From [Clostridium] leptum DSM 753 (GTDB lineage Bacteria > Bacillota > Clostridia > Oscillospirales > Acutalibacteraceae), in the NCBI GenBank assembly GCA_000154345.1, contig DS480347.1:62001-126000 (forward strand): 64,000 bases of DNA, given 5' to 3'. Of the stretch, positions 16,385 through 24,638 are shown piece by piece. Made by a program: the position numbers and the translations under genes. A model generated the notes under the pieces. That model did not search any database and had not been told where the DNA came from. It was given only the letters and a program-made list of their open reading frames with translations. Numbering within the stretch: position 1 is the stretch's first letter; every line of letters begins with the position of its first letter.

Positions 16385-18466
16385 GTGAAACAGTACAACG
16401 CAAAAAATATTCTGAATATCGCCCTGGCGGGCCATGGCGGGGCGGGTAAGACCTCTATTATTGAATCGATGCTGTATCTTTCCGGTGCTTCCGATAGATT
16501 GGGTAAGATTGCCGACGGAAATACAATTTGCGATTTTGATCCGGAGGAAGTAAAACGCAAGGCCTCTGTTTCTACGGCGGTGGCCCCGGTGGAATGGAAA
16601 AATAAAAAGCTGAACTTTATCGACACGCCAGGCCTTTTTGACTTTGAAGGCGGCCTGTGGGAGGGCGTCCGAGCAGCGGACACGGTCATGATCGCGGTGT
16701 CCGGTAAAAACGGCGTTTCTGTAGGGACAGAAAAAGCGGTCAAAGCGGCGGAAAGCCGCGGGCTTTCTAAGGTGTTCTTTGTCAACGGCCTGTGCGATGA
16801 AAGCGCACGGTTCTACCGTGTGTTTGAGACCCTGAAGGCTTCCTTTGGCCCCTCTGTCTGCCCGGTGGTAGTTCCTTTTATCATAGACGGCCAGGCGAAC
16901 TGCTACGTAAACCTGCTGGAATATAAGGCCTATGCTTATTCTCCCGACGGTAAGGTGTCGGAGGTACCCATGCCTGATATGGGCGACCGCCTGGAGGGCC
17001 TGCGGACCGCTATTTATGAGGCGGTGGCCGAAACCAGCGACGAAATGTTTGAAAAATACTTCTCCGGCGAGGCTTTTACCCCCGAGGAGGTTATCGTAGG
17101 CGTCAGCCGGGGCGTTAAAAGCGGCGCCATCAGCCCTGTGTTCTGCGGCGACGCGATTAATACGTTCGGTATTGACCAGCTGCTGAACGGCTTGGTGTGG
17201 CTGGCTCCGTCCGCCGCGGAAAAGAGCGACGAGATCGGGCTGGATCCCGACGGCAATATGGTGGAGCTTTCTGTCAATGAGGACGGAGCGCCTGCCGCTG
17301 TTGTGTTCAAAACCATCGCCGACCCCTTTGTAGGAAAGCTTTCTTATTTTAAAGTGATCTCCGGCAAGGTTTCCCCCGAAACCCCGCTTGTTAATATGCG
17401 CACCGGCAACCAGGAGAGAATCTCCAAGGTGATGACGGTGAAAGGCAAAAAGCAGGAGGATGCCGCCTATATCGGCGCGGGTGACATCGGCGCCGCCCCC
17501 AAGCTGCAAAATACTAATACCGGCGACACCCTGTGCTCTCCCGTGCGTAAGGTTACCCTGGATGGGGTGGAGTACCCCAATCCCTGCCTCTCTATGGCGA
17601 TCTATCCCAAGAAAAAGGGCGAGGAGGATAAGGTGGCCCAAGGCGTGATGCGTCTGTGCGAGGAAGACCCCACTATCCATTTCAAGAATAATCAGGAAAC
17701 CCATGAGATGATTATTTCCGGCATGGGCGAACAGCACCTGGATGTGGTGGTTTCTAAATTAAAGAGTAAATTCGGCGTGGAGGTTACCCTGAAAAAGCCA
17801 AAGATCGCTTACCGCGAGACCATTCGGAAAAAGGTTTCTGTCCAGGGGCGGCACAAGAAGCAGACCGGCGGCCACGGACAGTTCGGTGATGTGTGGATCG
17901 AATTCGAGCCTTGCGACAGCGATTCTTTGGAATTTGCCGAGCGGGTCGTAGGCGGCGCGGTGCCGAAGGGCTTCTTCCCGGCGGTGGAAAAGGGCTTGCG
18001 CGACTGCATCCAAAAGGGAACCCTGGCGGGTTATCCTATGGTAGGACTGAAGGCTACCCTGTACGACGGCTCCTACCACCCGGTAGATTCCTCAGAAATG
18101 GCGTTCAAGATGGCGGCCGCCATCGCCTATAAAAACGGGATTCCCCAGGCGTCTCCCACGCTGCTGGAGCCTATCGGCAATTTGAAGGCCAGCGTACCGG
18201 ATGCCAACATGGGCGATGTGATGGGAGAAATCAATAAGCGCCGCGGCCGCGTTTTGGGCATGAACCCGGGCGAAAACGGGATGCAGGTCGTGGAAGCCGA
18301 TGTCCCCATGGCGGAAATGGGCGATTTCGCTACCTTTATCCGTCAGTGCACTCAGGGCAGAGGCACCTTTACCTTTGAGTTTGCCCGGTATGAGGATGCC
18401 CCGGCTCAGGTGGCCCAAAAGGTTATCGAAGAAGCAAAGGCCGCCCAGGAAGGCGCGGGCGAATAA
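16385..18466 (+). CDS. Elongation factor G-like GTPase (EF-G paralog group)
   Basis: A 693-residue translational GTPase with all five EF-G domains. G1 is GHGGAGKTS (residues 16-24) and G3 is DTPGLFDF (about 79), in place of DTPGHVDF. At the G4 position, where NKxD reads guanine, it has FVNGLCDES (about 131), so the key Lys is missing. The domain IV segment GRHKKQTGGHGQFGDVWIEFEP is conserved. It belongs to the EF-G-like paralogs of Clostridia rather than the housekeeping fusA of the str operon; no ribosomal genes flank it. Start is GTG after AAAGGGG. Its cellular role (translocation, recycling or stress) cannot be told. Confidence 0.85.
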   Translation: MKQYNAKNILNIALAGHGGAGKTSIIESMLYLSGASDRLGKIADGNTICDFDPEEVKRKASVSTAVAPVEWKNKKLNFIDTPGLFDFEGGLWEGVRAADTVMIAVSGKNGVSVGTEKAVKAAESRGLSKVFFVNGLCDESARFYRVFETLKASFGPSVCPVVVPFIIDGQANCYVNLLEYKAYAYSPDGKVSEVPMPDMGDRLEGLRTAIYEAVAETSDEMFEKYFSGEAFTPEEVIVGVSRGVKSGAISPVFCGDAINTFGIDQLLNGLVWLAPSAAEKSDEIGLDPDGNMVELSVNEDGAPAAVVFKTIADPFVGKLSYFKVISGKVSPETPLVNMRTGNQERISKVMTVKGKKQEDAAYIGAGDIGAAPKLQNTNTGDTLCSPVRKVTLDGVEYPNPCLSMAIYPKKKGEEDKVAQGVMRLCEEDPTIHFKNNQETHEMIISGMGEQHLDVVVSKLKSKFGVEVTLKKPKIAYRETIRKKVSVQGRHKKQTGGHGQFGDVWIEFEPCDSDSLEFAERVVGGAVPKGFFPAVEKGLRDCIQKGTLAGYPMVGLKATLYDGSYHPVDSSEMAFKMAAAIAYKNGIPQASPTLLEPIGNLKASVPDANMGDVMGEINKRRGRVLGMNPGENGMQVVEADVPMAEMGDFATFIRQCTQGRGTFTFEFARYEDAPAQVAQKVIEEAKAAQEGAGE

Positions 18467-18509
18467 CCCCAAACATAACCTATCAGAAAAACTGAAAATC
18501 ATACATTAA

Positions 18510-18574
18510 GGAAAAAGAGGAAAGCGGCAGCGAGAAAACCCGGTTTGGATTTTCTCCCCGCTGGCCTCTTTTTC
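18510..18574 (+). terminator. Terminator after the EF-G-like gene
   Basis: GGAAAAAGAGG (18510-18520) pairs with CCTCTTTTTCC (18564-18574), with an inner GCAGCG/CGCTG helix; T-rich on exit. Confidence 0.8.
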
Positions 18575-18644
18575 CTTGTCCCGGCGGTTCTAAATCAACC
18601 ATGTCCCTTCATATAGATAAAATACTAAAAAGGAGGGGCTTGCA

Positions 18645-19388
18645 ATGTTTGTAGTGTCCATGAAGGCGTCTAAAAAAAAGCTCGTGATTATATTGGCGGC
18701 GATCCTGATAGTCTTGGCAGGAGCACTGTTCTTTTTGCTGCGGGGTGGTTCGGATGAAGCGAAGGCGGTGGGGCAGACTGGAGAATACAGCCTGACGGCA
18801 GCAGATGCATCCCAGCGGGTAGCGTTTTTGCAGCAATTTGGATGGGAGGTCAAGGAAACGCCAATGGAGCAGGTGGATGTCTTGCTGCCCTCATCCTTTA
18901 ACGATACCTATGAAAAATATAATCAAATTCAAAAAGAGCAGGGACTGGACCTTTTGAAATATGCCGGCGCCACCTGCCAGCGGTATACCTATGAGGTGAC
19001 CAATTATCCGGGAAAGGATTCCGGAGTAGTGGCGAACCTGCTGGTTTTAGACGGCAGGGTCATCGGCGGGGATATCTGCTCGGTGGAGCTGAACGGCTTC
19101 ATTCACGGCTTTGTCAATCCCAATGATACCGCCTCCTTGACGCAGGTATCTCCAGGAGAAGGCACAGCTTCCGGTGAAGAAGCAGCCAGCCCGGAAGCTG
19201 CCGCTTCACAAGCCGGGGAAGCGGCAGCGGATCCTGACGCGCCGGCTGACGCCTCCGCAGCGGAAGGCGGGCAGCAGACAGCGCTGGAAACGGCTTCCTC
19301 TCAGGAGCCTAAATATCCTGTGGAAAGCAGCACAGAGCGGGAAACCTTAGCGCCGGACCCGGAAATGCCCAATGCGCCGGTGGACTAA
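18645..19388 (+). CDS. DUF4830 domain-containing membrane-anchored protein
   Basis: A 247-residue protein. One N-terminal membrane anchor (about residues 13-31) is followed by an extracytoplasmic DUF4830 domain (RVAFLQQFGWEVKETP to ICSVELNGFIHGF, about 52-155), which I recognise from Clostridia hypothetical proteins. The last 90 residues are a low-complexity Ala/Glu/Ser/Pro tail, probably disordered and outside the cell. Function unknown. A strong AGGAGGGG site lies ahead of the ATG. Flanked by a terminator and an rsuA promoter, so likely monocistronic. Confidence 0.8.
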   Translation: MFVVSMKASKKKLVIILAAILIVLAGALFFLLRGGSDEAKAVGQTGEYSLTAADASQRVAFLQQFGWEVKETPMEQVDVLLPSSFNDTYEKYNQIQKEQGLDLLKYAGATCQRYTYEVTNYPGKDSGVVANLLVLDGRVIGGDICSVELNGFIHGFVNPNDTASLTQVSPGEGTASGEEAASPEAAASQAGEAAADPDAPADASAAEGGQQTALETASSQEPKYPVESSTERETLAPDPEMPNAPVD

Positions 19389-19415
19389 GATTTTATTTTC
19401 AAAGACCTCCGAATA

Positions 19416-19424
19416 TGCTATACT
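19416..19424 (+). promoter_or_regulatory. Extended -10 promoter for rsuA
   Basis: TGCTATACT at 19416-19424 (TATACT at 19419-19424) with a weak TTTTCA -35 17 bases upstream (19396-19401). The same TATGCTATACTTA string occurs before rlmB. Confidence 0.45.
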
Positions 19425-19501
19425 TACTTTTAAGATTAATGATATATTAGCTCCTTATATGGGAAAATGTCGGAGCGTCAAGAAACGAAATGGGGATGTT
19501 C

Positions 19502-20260
19502 ATGGAACGGTTGGATAAAATATTGTCTTCACAAGGCGTTGGCAGCCGGAAAGAAGCGGGAATCCTGATTCGGCGCGGGCTGGTTCATGTCAACGGCATT
19601 TTAGCCACTCGTCCTGAGACTAAGACTGACCCGGAGCGGGATCAAATTACCATAGAGGGGAAGCCCTTGCGGTTTCAAAGACATGTTTATTTGATGATGA
19701 ATAAACCGGCGGGCGTGGTGTCTGCCAGTAGGGATTCTAGGGAGAAGACCGTGGTGGATTTGGTGCCGCCCGTGCTTTCCCGCCGTGACCTGTTTCCGGC
19801 GGGGAGGCTGGACCGGGATACCACTGGGCTTTTAATTTTGACCGACGACGGGGAGCTTGCCCATCGGATGCTGTCACCGAAAAAGCACGTGTATAAGCTT
19901 TATGAGGCATCGGTGGACGGGCCGGTAGGAGCAGAGGAAATCGAGAAATTCGCCGCCGGTGTGGCGCTGGAGGACGGTACGGTGTGCCTGCCTGCCGGAC
20001 TTACTGTGGTAAAGCAAGGGACTGCCTGGGAAACCCTGGTGGAAATCAGGGAGGGAAAGTTCCATCAGGTCAAGAAAATGTTTTTGGCGGTGGGAAGAAG
20101 GGTGCTGCGGTTGAAACGGGTGCGAATAGGAGGCCTGGAATTGGACAAGACTTTAAAGGAGGGGGAATGCAGGGAGCTGACAAAAGAGGAGCTGGCGCTG
20201 ATTTTTCAAGGGGAAAACAGGCGTTTTTGCGAAAAGAAAAATTCAAATGGTCAAATTTAA
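19502..20260 (+). CDS. rsuA: 16S rRNA pseudouridine synthase, RsuA/RluB family
   Basis: Isomerises a specific uridine in rRNA, most likely 16S position 516. The roughly 250-residue protein has an N-terminal S4 RNA-binding domain (ERLDKILSSQGVGSRKEA to VHVNG) and a synthase domain with the catalytic aspartate in FPAGRLDRDTTGLLILT near residue 100. EGKFHQVKKMF and VLRLKRVRIGG are the family's later motifs. The ATG at 19502 is the most likely start; an in-frame ATG 12 bases earlier is possible. RsuA and RluB-type specificities are not easily separated by eye. Confidence 0.92.
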   Translation: MERLDKILSSQGVGSRKEAGILIRRGLVHVNGILATRPETKTDPERDQITIEGKPLRFQRHVYLMMNKPAGVVSASRDSREKTVVDLVPPVLSRRDLFPAGRLDRDTTGLLILTDDGELAHRMLSPKKHVYKLYEASVDGPVGAEEIEKFAAGVALEDGTVCLPAGLTVVKQGTAWETLVEIREGKFHQVKKMFLAVGRRVLRLKRVRIGGLELDKTLKEGECRELTKEELALIFQGENRRFCEKKNSNGQI

Positions 20261-20441
20261 CTAAATTTCCAAAATTGGTTTGACAACTGTCCATTTTACC
20301 TAAAGACTGGTTTTAAAGTTTAGGCAAAACACAACTGTTAATTTGGGCCGAAATCTGTTATATTAATATTCGTAAGAAAAAATGTATGGCCAGTGAGCGT
20401 ACGCACCGTGCGGTCGGTCATAGATTCAGGAGGTTTGTATT

Positions 20442-21560
20442 ATGGCAAATGTATCTTTGAGACACGTTTACAAGATTTATTCCGGTGGCGTCACCGCGGT
20501 AACTGACTTCTGCTTAGAGATTGAAGACAAAGAGTTTATCATTTTGGTAGGTCCTTCCGGCTGCGGTAAGTCCACTACTCTGCGTATGGTCGCCGGTTTG
20601 GAAGAAATCAGCGAGGGCGAGCTCTACATAGGAGACGTCCTGGCCAACGATATCGCTCCTAAGGACCGTGATATCGCAATGGTGTTCCAGAACTACGCTC
20701 TGTATCCGCACATGACCGTGTATGATAACATGGCGTTCGGTCTGAAGCTCCGCAAGACTCCGAAGGATGAGATCAAGCGCCGCGTGGAAGAGGCTGCCAG
20801 AATCCTGGATATCTCTCACCTGCTGGATCGTAAGCCGAAGGCTCTGTCCGGTGGTCAGAGACAGCGTGTCGCCCTGGGCCGTGCTATCGTTCGTGATCCT
20901 AAGGTATTCCTTCTGGACGAACCGCTTTCCAACCTGGATGCTAAGCTGCGTGCCCAGATGAGAACTGAGATCGCCAAGCTGCATAAGAGACTGGGTACCA
21001 CCTTTATCTATGTAACTCACGACCAGACCGAAGCTATGACCATGGGCGATAGAATCGTGGTTATGAAGGATGGCTTTATTCAGCAGGTTGACTCTCCTCA
21101 AAATCTGTATGAGAAGCCTTGCAATGAGTTCGTAGCCGGCTTCATGGGTTCTCCTCAAATGAACTTCATCGATGCTACCGTTTCCAAGGAAGGCGCTGAT
21201 TATTATCTGACCTTCGGTGCCAACACCGTTAAGGTTCCCGCTGAGAAGAATAAGGATGATGTCCTGGCTCCTTATGTGGGTAAGGAAGTTACCTTTGGTA
21301 TCCGCCCCGAGGATGTTCATGATGAGCCTGAATTTATCGAGAAGTCTCCCGAGACTCTGGTAAAGGCTGTTGTGGAAGTTACCGAGCTGATGGGTGCTGA
21401 GACTTATCTGTACCTGAACATCGAAGGCAACGCTGTTACCGCTCGTGTTGAGCCTACTTCTACTGCGAAGAGCGGCGATGAAATCTCTGTTGCTCTGGAT
21501 ATGAACAAGATGCATCTGTTCGATAAAGAGACTGAGAAAGCTATTCTGCATTACGAATAA
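20442..21560 (+). CDS. ugpC: Sugar ABC transporter ATP-binding protein, UgpC/MsmK/MalK type, stand-alone
   Basis: A 372-residue ATPase of carbohydrate ABC importers. Walker A is GPSGCGKST (near residue 38), the signature LSGGQRQRVALGRA (near 136), Walker B VFLLDEPLSN (near 158), the H-loop YVTHDQTEAM (near 191). A C-terminal OB-type regulatory domain follows (FGIRPEDVHDEPEF). No permease or binding protein is nearby, so it probably energises several importers, as MsmK does in streptococci. The gene uses many GGT, CGT and GCT codons unlike its GC-ending neighbours, a sign of high expression. AGGAGG precedes the ATG; TTATATT at 20358-20364 may be the -10. Confidence 0.93.
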   Translation: MANVSLRHVYKIYSGGVTAVTDFCLEIEDKEFIILVGPSGCGKSTTLRMVAGLEEISEGELYIGDVLANDIAPKDRDIAMVFQNYALYPHMTVYDNMAFGLKLRKTPKDEIKRRVEEAARILDISHLLDRKPKALSGGQRQRVALGRAIVRDPKVFLLDEPLSNLDAKLRAQMRTEIAKLHKRLGTTFIYVTHDQTEAMTMGDRIVVMKDGFIQQVDSPQNLYEKPCNEFVAGFMGSPQMNFIDATVSKEGADYYLTFGANTVKVPAEKNKDDVLAPYVGKEVTFGIRPEDVHDEPEFIEKSPETLVKAVVEVTELMGAETYLYLNIEGNAVTARVEPTSTAKSGDEISVALDMNKMHLFDKETEKAILHYE

Positions 21561-21577
21561 GCAATACTCTGCTTTCC

Positions 21578-21610
21578 AACAGGGCTGCCAATAGGTAGCC
21601 CTGTTTTTTT
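21578..21610 (+). terminator. Terminator after the ABC ATPase gene
   Basis: AACAGGGCT (21578-21586) pairs with AGCCCTGTT (21595-21603), with an inner GCC/GGT helix and a T run to 21610. Confidence 0.92.
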
Positions 21611-21862
21611 ATCAAACTCCTATATTAAAAAATATTTTTGGAAAATAGTGGGATGAATTTTTATGTTTTCTAATCAGACGTGTCAAATTCGCAATGAAAT
21701 TATGAATACAATGTAAAATACAGCAAAAAAATATTGGAAACCGTGAATTTTTCTTGGTTTCACGGTTGCAAATAGTTTTGAAATTATGTAAAATGTAAGT
21801 ATTGAAATTGTACTATTTTCAGCCGGAAAGCTTAATTACTCAATAAAGTGAGGGAGTTCATC

Positions 21863-22948
21863 ATGTCAAACAGACTTTTTCAGGGCGTTATTCACCAGAT
21901 GCGTGATGCCATCGACAGAACCATCGGAGTGATTGACGAAACCTCCGTGATCATCGCCTGCAGTGAGCTGGGCAGAATCGGCGAGGTTAACGAGAGCATC
22001 ACCCCCGACGTTTTAAACGCGCCCAGCACCTTTGTAATCAACGGCTATACTTACAAATCCTTTGGCAGCCGGCCTCGTCCGGAGTACGCTGTTTTTGTAG
22101 CGGGTAATGATGAAGCTGCTCAGAAATATGTGCAGCTTTTAGCGATTTCCTTAAGCAGCATCAAGCAGTATTATGATGAAAAATATGACCGGGGCAATTT
22201 TATTAAAAATGTGATTTTGGACAACATTCTGCCCGGAGATATTTATTTGAAGGCTAGAGAACTGCGGTTTAGTTCTGATGTCAGCCGGGTTTGTATGCTG
22301 ATCAAGATTACTACGAAAACGGATATCTCGGCTTACGACATTGTGCAGAACCTTTTCCCGGATAAAAACAAGGATTTTGTCATCAATATCAACGAAACGG
22401 ATATCGCCCTGGTGAAAGAGATTCGCACCGGTATCGATTCTAAGGATCTGGAAAAGCTGGCCGGCTCCATTGTAGATACCCTTTCCAGTGAGTTCTACAC
22501 CCATTGCGTGGTAGGAATCGGTACAACCGTTACCGGTATCAAGGATCTGGCCCGCTCCTTTAAGGAAGCCCAGGTGGCTTTAGAGGTAGGAAAGGTATTT
22601 GATACCGAGCGCAGCATTGTCAGTTACGATAATCTGGGGATCGCCCGCCTGATTTATCAGCTTCCCACTACTCTTTGCGAAATGTTCTTAAAGGAAGTAT
22701 TCAAAAGAGGATCCATCGAATCTCTGGATGCGGAGACTCTGTTCACCATTCAGCGCTTCTTTGAGAACAACCTGAATGTTTCCGAGACCTCCAGAAAGCT
22801 GTTTGTCCATAGAAACACACTGGTTTACCGCTTGGAAAAAATTAAGAAATTAACCGGCCTTGACTTGAGAGAGTTTGAAGACGCTATCGTATTTAAGGTA
22901 GCCTTAATGGTAAAAAAGTATTTGTCCGCCAACCCGGTCAAATATTAA
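21863..22948 (+). CDS. CdaR/PucR-type helix-turn-helix regulator
   Basis: A 361-residue transcription regulator of the CdaR (sugar diacid regulator) type. The N-terminus (DAIDRTIGVIDETSVIIACSE) resembles a sensory domain. The middle holds a GGDEF-like CdaR domain. The C-terminus has the PucR HTH: FENNLNVSETSRKLFVHRNT, then LVYRLEKIKKLTGLDLREFEDA. No diacid-use genes are nearby, so the target is unknown; the upstream gene is the shared sugar ATPase, which makes a carbohydrate link plausible. The ATG at 21863 follows AGGGAG by about seven bases. Confidence 0.87.
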   Translation: MSNRLFQGVIHQMRDAIDRTIGVIDETSVIIACSELGRIGEVNESITPDVLNAPSTFVINGYTYKSFGSRPRPEYAVFVAGNDEAAQKYVQLLAISLSSIKQYYDEKYDRGNFIKNVILDNILPGDIYLKARELRFSSDVSRVCMLIKITTKTDISAYDIVQNLFPDKNKDFVININETDIALVKEIRTGIDSKDLEKLAGSIVDTLSSEFYTHCVVGIGTTVTGIKDLARSFKEAQVALEVGKVFDTERSIVSYDNLGIARLIYQLPTTLCEMFLKEVFKRGSIESLDAETLFTIQRFFENNLNVSETSRKLFVHRNTLVYRLEKIKKLTGLDLREFEDAIVFKVALMVKKYLSANPVKY

Positions 22949-22976
22949 AGCACGGAAAGAAGCAAGACCAATAGAA

Positions 22977-23014
22977 GGAAACCCCCTCTGCCTTTTTAGA
23001 CAGAGGGGATTTCC
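22977..23014 (+). terminator. Terminator-like hairpin before ftsE
   Basis: GGAAACCCCCTCTG (22977-22990) pairs with CAGAGGGGATTTCC (23001-23014). The T run is weak, so termination strength is uncertain. Confidence 0.6.
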
Positions 23015-23065
23015 TGCGAATAAGCGCGAAAAATGTAGAAAGAAGAAAAATAAGAGAGGCTCCCC

Positions 23066-23749
23066 ATGATTGAATTTAAAAATGTGTCTAAGGTTTATAA
23101 TAACGGCACGGAAGCGCTGCGGAACCTTAGCCTTAGCATCGCGAAGGGCGAATTTGTGTTTATTGTCGGTTCTTCCGGCGCCGGCAAAAGCACCTTCCTA
23201 AAATTGATTATGAGAGAGGAAGTTCCTAATTCCGGAGAAATCGTGGTCAACGGCAGAAAGCTGTCAACCGTCCGCAAAAGAGACGTTCCATATCTGCGCC
23301 GCACCATGGGAATTGTGTTTCAGGACTTCCGCCTGATTGATAAAATGACTGTTTACGATAATGTGGCGTTCGCCATGCACATTGTTGGCGCCAGTGACCG
23401 GGAAATCCGGAAAAGAGTACCCTATGTGCTGGGCCTGGTGGGCTTGGAGAAAAAAATGGACAATCATCCCGCGGAGCTTTCCGGCGGCGAACAGCAGCGC
23501 GTGGGCCTGGCCCGGGCGCTGGTAAACAACCCCAGCATGATTATTGCGGACGAGCCTACGGGTAACGTGGACCCGGCTATGTCCTATGAAATCGTAGAGC
23601 TTTTGACAGAAATCAACCGGCGCGGCACCACAGTGCTGATGGTTACCCATGAGCACGACCTTGTAAAGCGGTTCCCCAGGCGCGTCATCGAGATTCAGGG
23701 AGGAACGGTTGTGGGGGATACCGGCTCGGAGGTGCGCGATGAATTTTAG
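23066..23749 (+). CDS. ftsE: Cell division ATP-binding protein FtsE
   Basis: The 227-residue cytoplasmic ATPase of the FtsEX complex, which transmits ATP-driven conformational change to periplasmic/extracellular peptidoglycan hydrolase activators. Walker A is GSSGAGKST (near residue 35), the signature LSGGEQQRVGLARA (near 138), Walker B MIIADEPTGN (near 160). YLRRTMGIVFQDFRL is typical of FtsE. It overlaps ftsX by 11 bases, and the following hydrolase gene completes the module. Confidence 0.96.
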   Translation: MIEFKNVSKVYNNGTEALRNLSLSIAKGEFVFIVGSSGAGKSTFLKLIMREEVPNSGEIVVNGRKLSTVRKRDVPYLRRTMGIVFQDFRLIDKMTVYDNVAFAMHIVGASDREIRKRVPYVLGLVGLEKKMDNHPAELSGGEQQRVGLARALVNNPSMIIADEPTGNVDPAMSYEIVELLTEINRRGTTVLMVTHEHDLVKRFPRRVIEIQGGTVVGDTGSEVRDEF

Positions 23750-24638
23750 TTCCATGAAATATCTTCTCAAGGAGGGCGTGAAAAACGTCTGGAATAACCG
23801 GATGATGTCCTTCGCCTCCATAGGCGTGCTGGTGTCCTGCCTGCTGCTCACCGGCGCGGCGGTTCTCTTTTCCGCCAACCTGTCCTACGCTATGAAGGAT
23901 ATCCAGGATGAAAATGTGGTGACGGTGTACTTAAAGCAGGAGGTAGGAGAGCTGGAAGCAGTGACGCTTGGCTCGGAGCTGAAGGAAATTCCCAATATCA
24001 AGGAAATTGTCTTTGTGTCCCAGCAGGAAGCGCTGGAGCAGTATACGGAAATTTTAGGCCCCTTGTTCGAGGGCCTGGAGGAGGATAATTTCCTTCCCAA
24101 CGCTTACCGGGTAACCATGGAGGATTTGTCCCTCTATGACGAGACGGTGGCTAAAATCAAGGAAATCCCCCAGGTGGATACCCTCAGTGACCGCAGCGAC
24201 GCGGCCTCTAAGCTGACGAACCTGAATAATATGGTGGGAACCGCCGGCCTTTGGATTTTGATCATCCTCAGCGTGGTTTCCCTGTTTATCATCAGCAATA
24301 CCATCCGTGTGACAATGTACAGCCGCCGTCTGGAAATCAGCATTATGAAGTCGGTAGGCGCTACCAACTGGTTTATCCGGGTGCCCTTTATTGTAGAGGG
24401 CGTGGTGATCGGCTTGATTTCAGCGGGTATCTCTATTTTAGTGCTGAAGCTGGTTTATGAGAGCATTATGTCGGCCGTCAAACAGCTGATTCCCTTTACA
24501 AGCATCCCCTTTACCACTCTTACAGGTCCTGTGGTGCTTGGATTCATCGGCGCCGGCATCGCGTTTGGGGCCTTGGGCGGAATCATTTCCATCAGCAAGT
24601 ATTTAAAGAAAGAAGGAGGAGAGATCCTTGGCTGGTAA
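23739..24638 (+). CDS. ftsX: Cell division protein FtsX
   Basis: The membrane partner of FtsE, 299 residues with four helices. The first helix follows NVWNNRMMSFASIGV, a conserved FtsX start. A large outside loop (about 55-165) should contact the EnvC-like hydrolase. Three C-terminal helices follow (LWILIILSVVSLFIISNTI and two more). The start ATG at 23739 lies inside the end of ftsE (11-base overlap). The stop likewise overlaps the downstream TTG start by 11 bases. Confidence 0.95.
   Translation: MNFSSMKYLLKEGVKNVWNNRMMSFASIGVLVSCLLLTGAAVLFSANLSYAMKDIQDENVVTVYLKQEVGELEAVTLGSELKEIPNIKEIVFVSQQEALEQYTEILGPLFEGLEEDNFLPNAYRVTMEDLSLYDETVAKIKEIPQVDTLSDRSDAASKLTNLNNMVGTAGLWILIILSVVSLFIISNTIRVTMYSRRLEISIMKSVGATNWFIRVPFIVEGVVIGLISAGISILVLKLVYESIMSAVKQLIPFTSIPFTTLTGPVVLGFIGAGIAFGALGGIISISKYLKKEGGEILGW

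Noticed and set aside
16376..17737. Long minus-strand open frame of 453 codons opposite the EF-G-like gene
   Set aside because: His/Arg/Gly-rich translation without motifs or ribosome binding site; it mirrors a strongly supported gene on the other strand.
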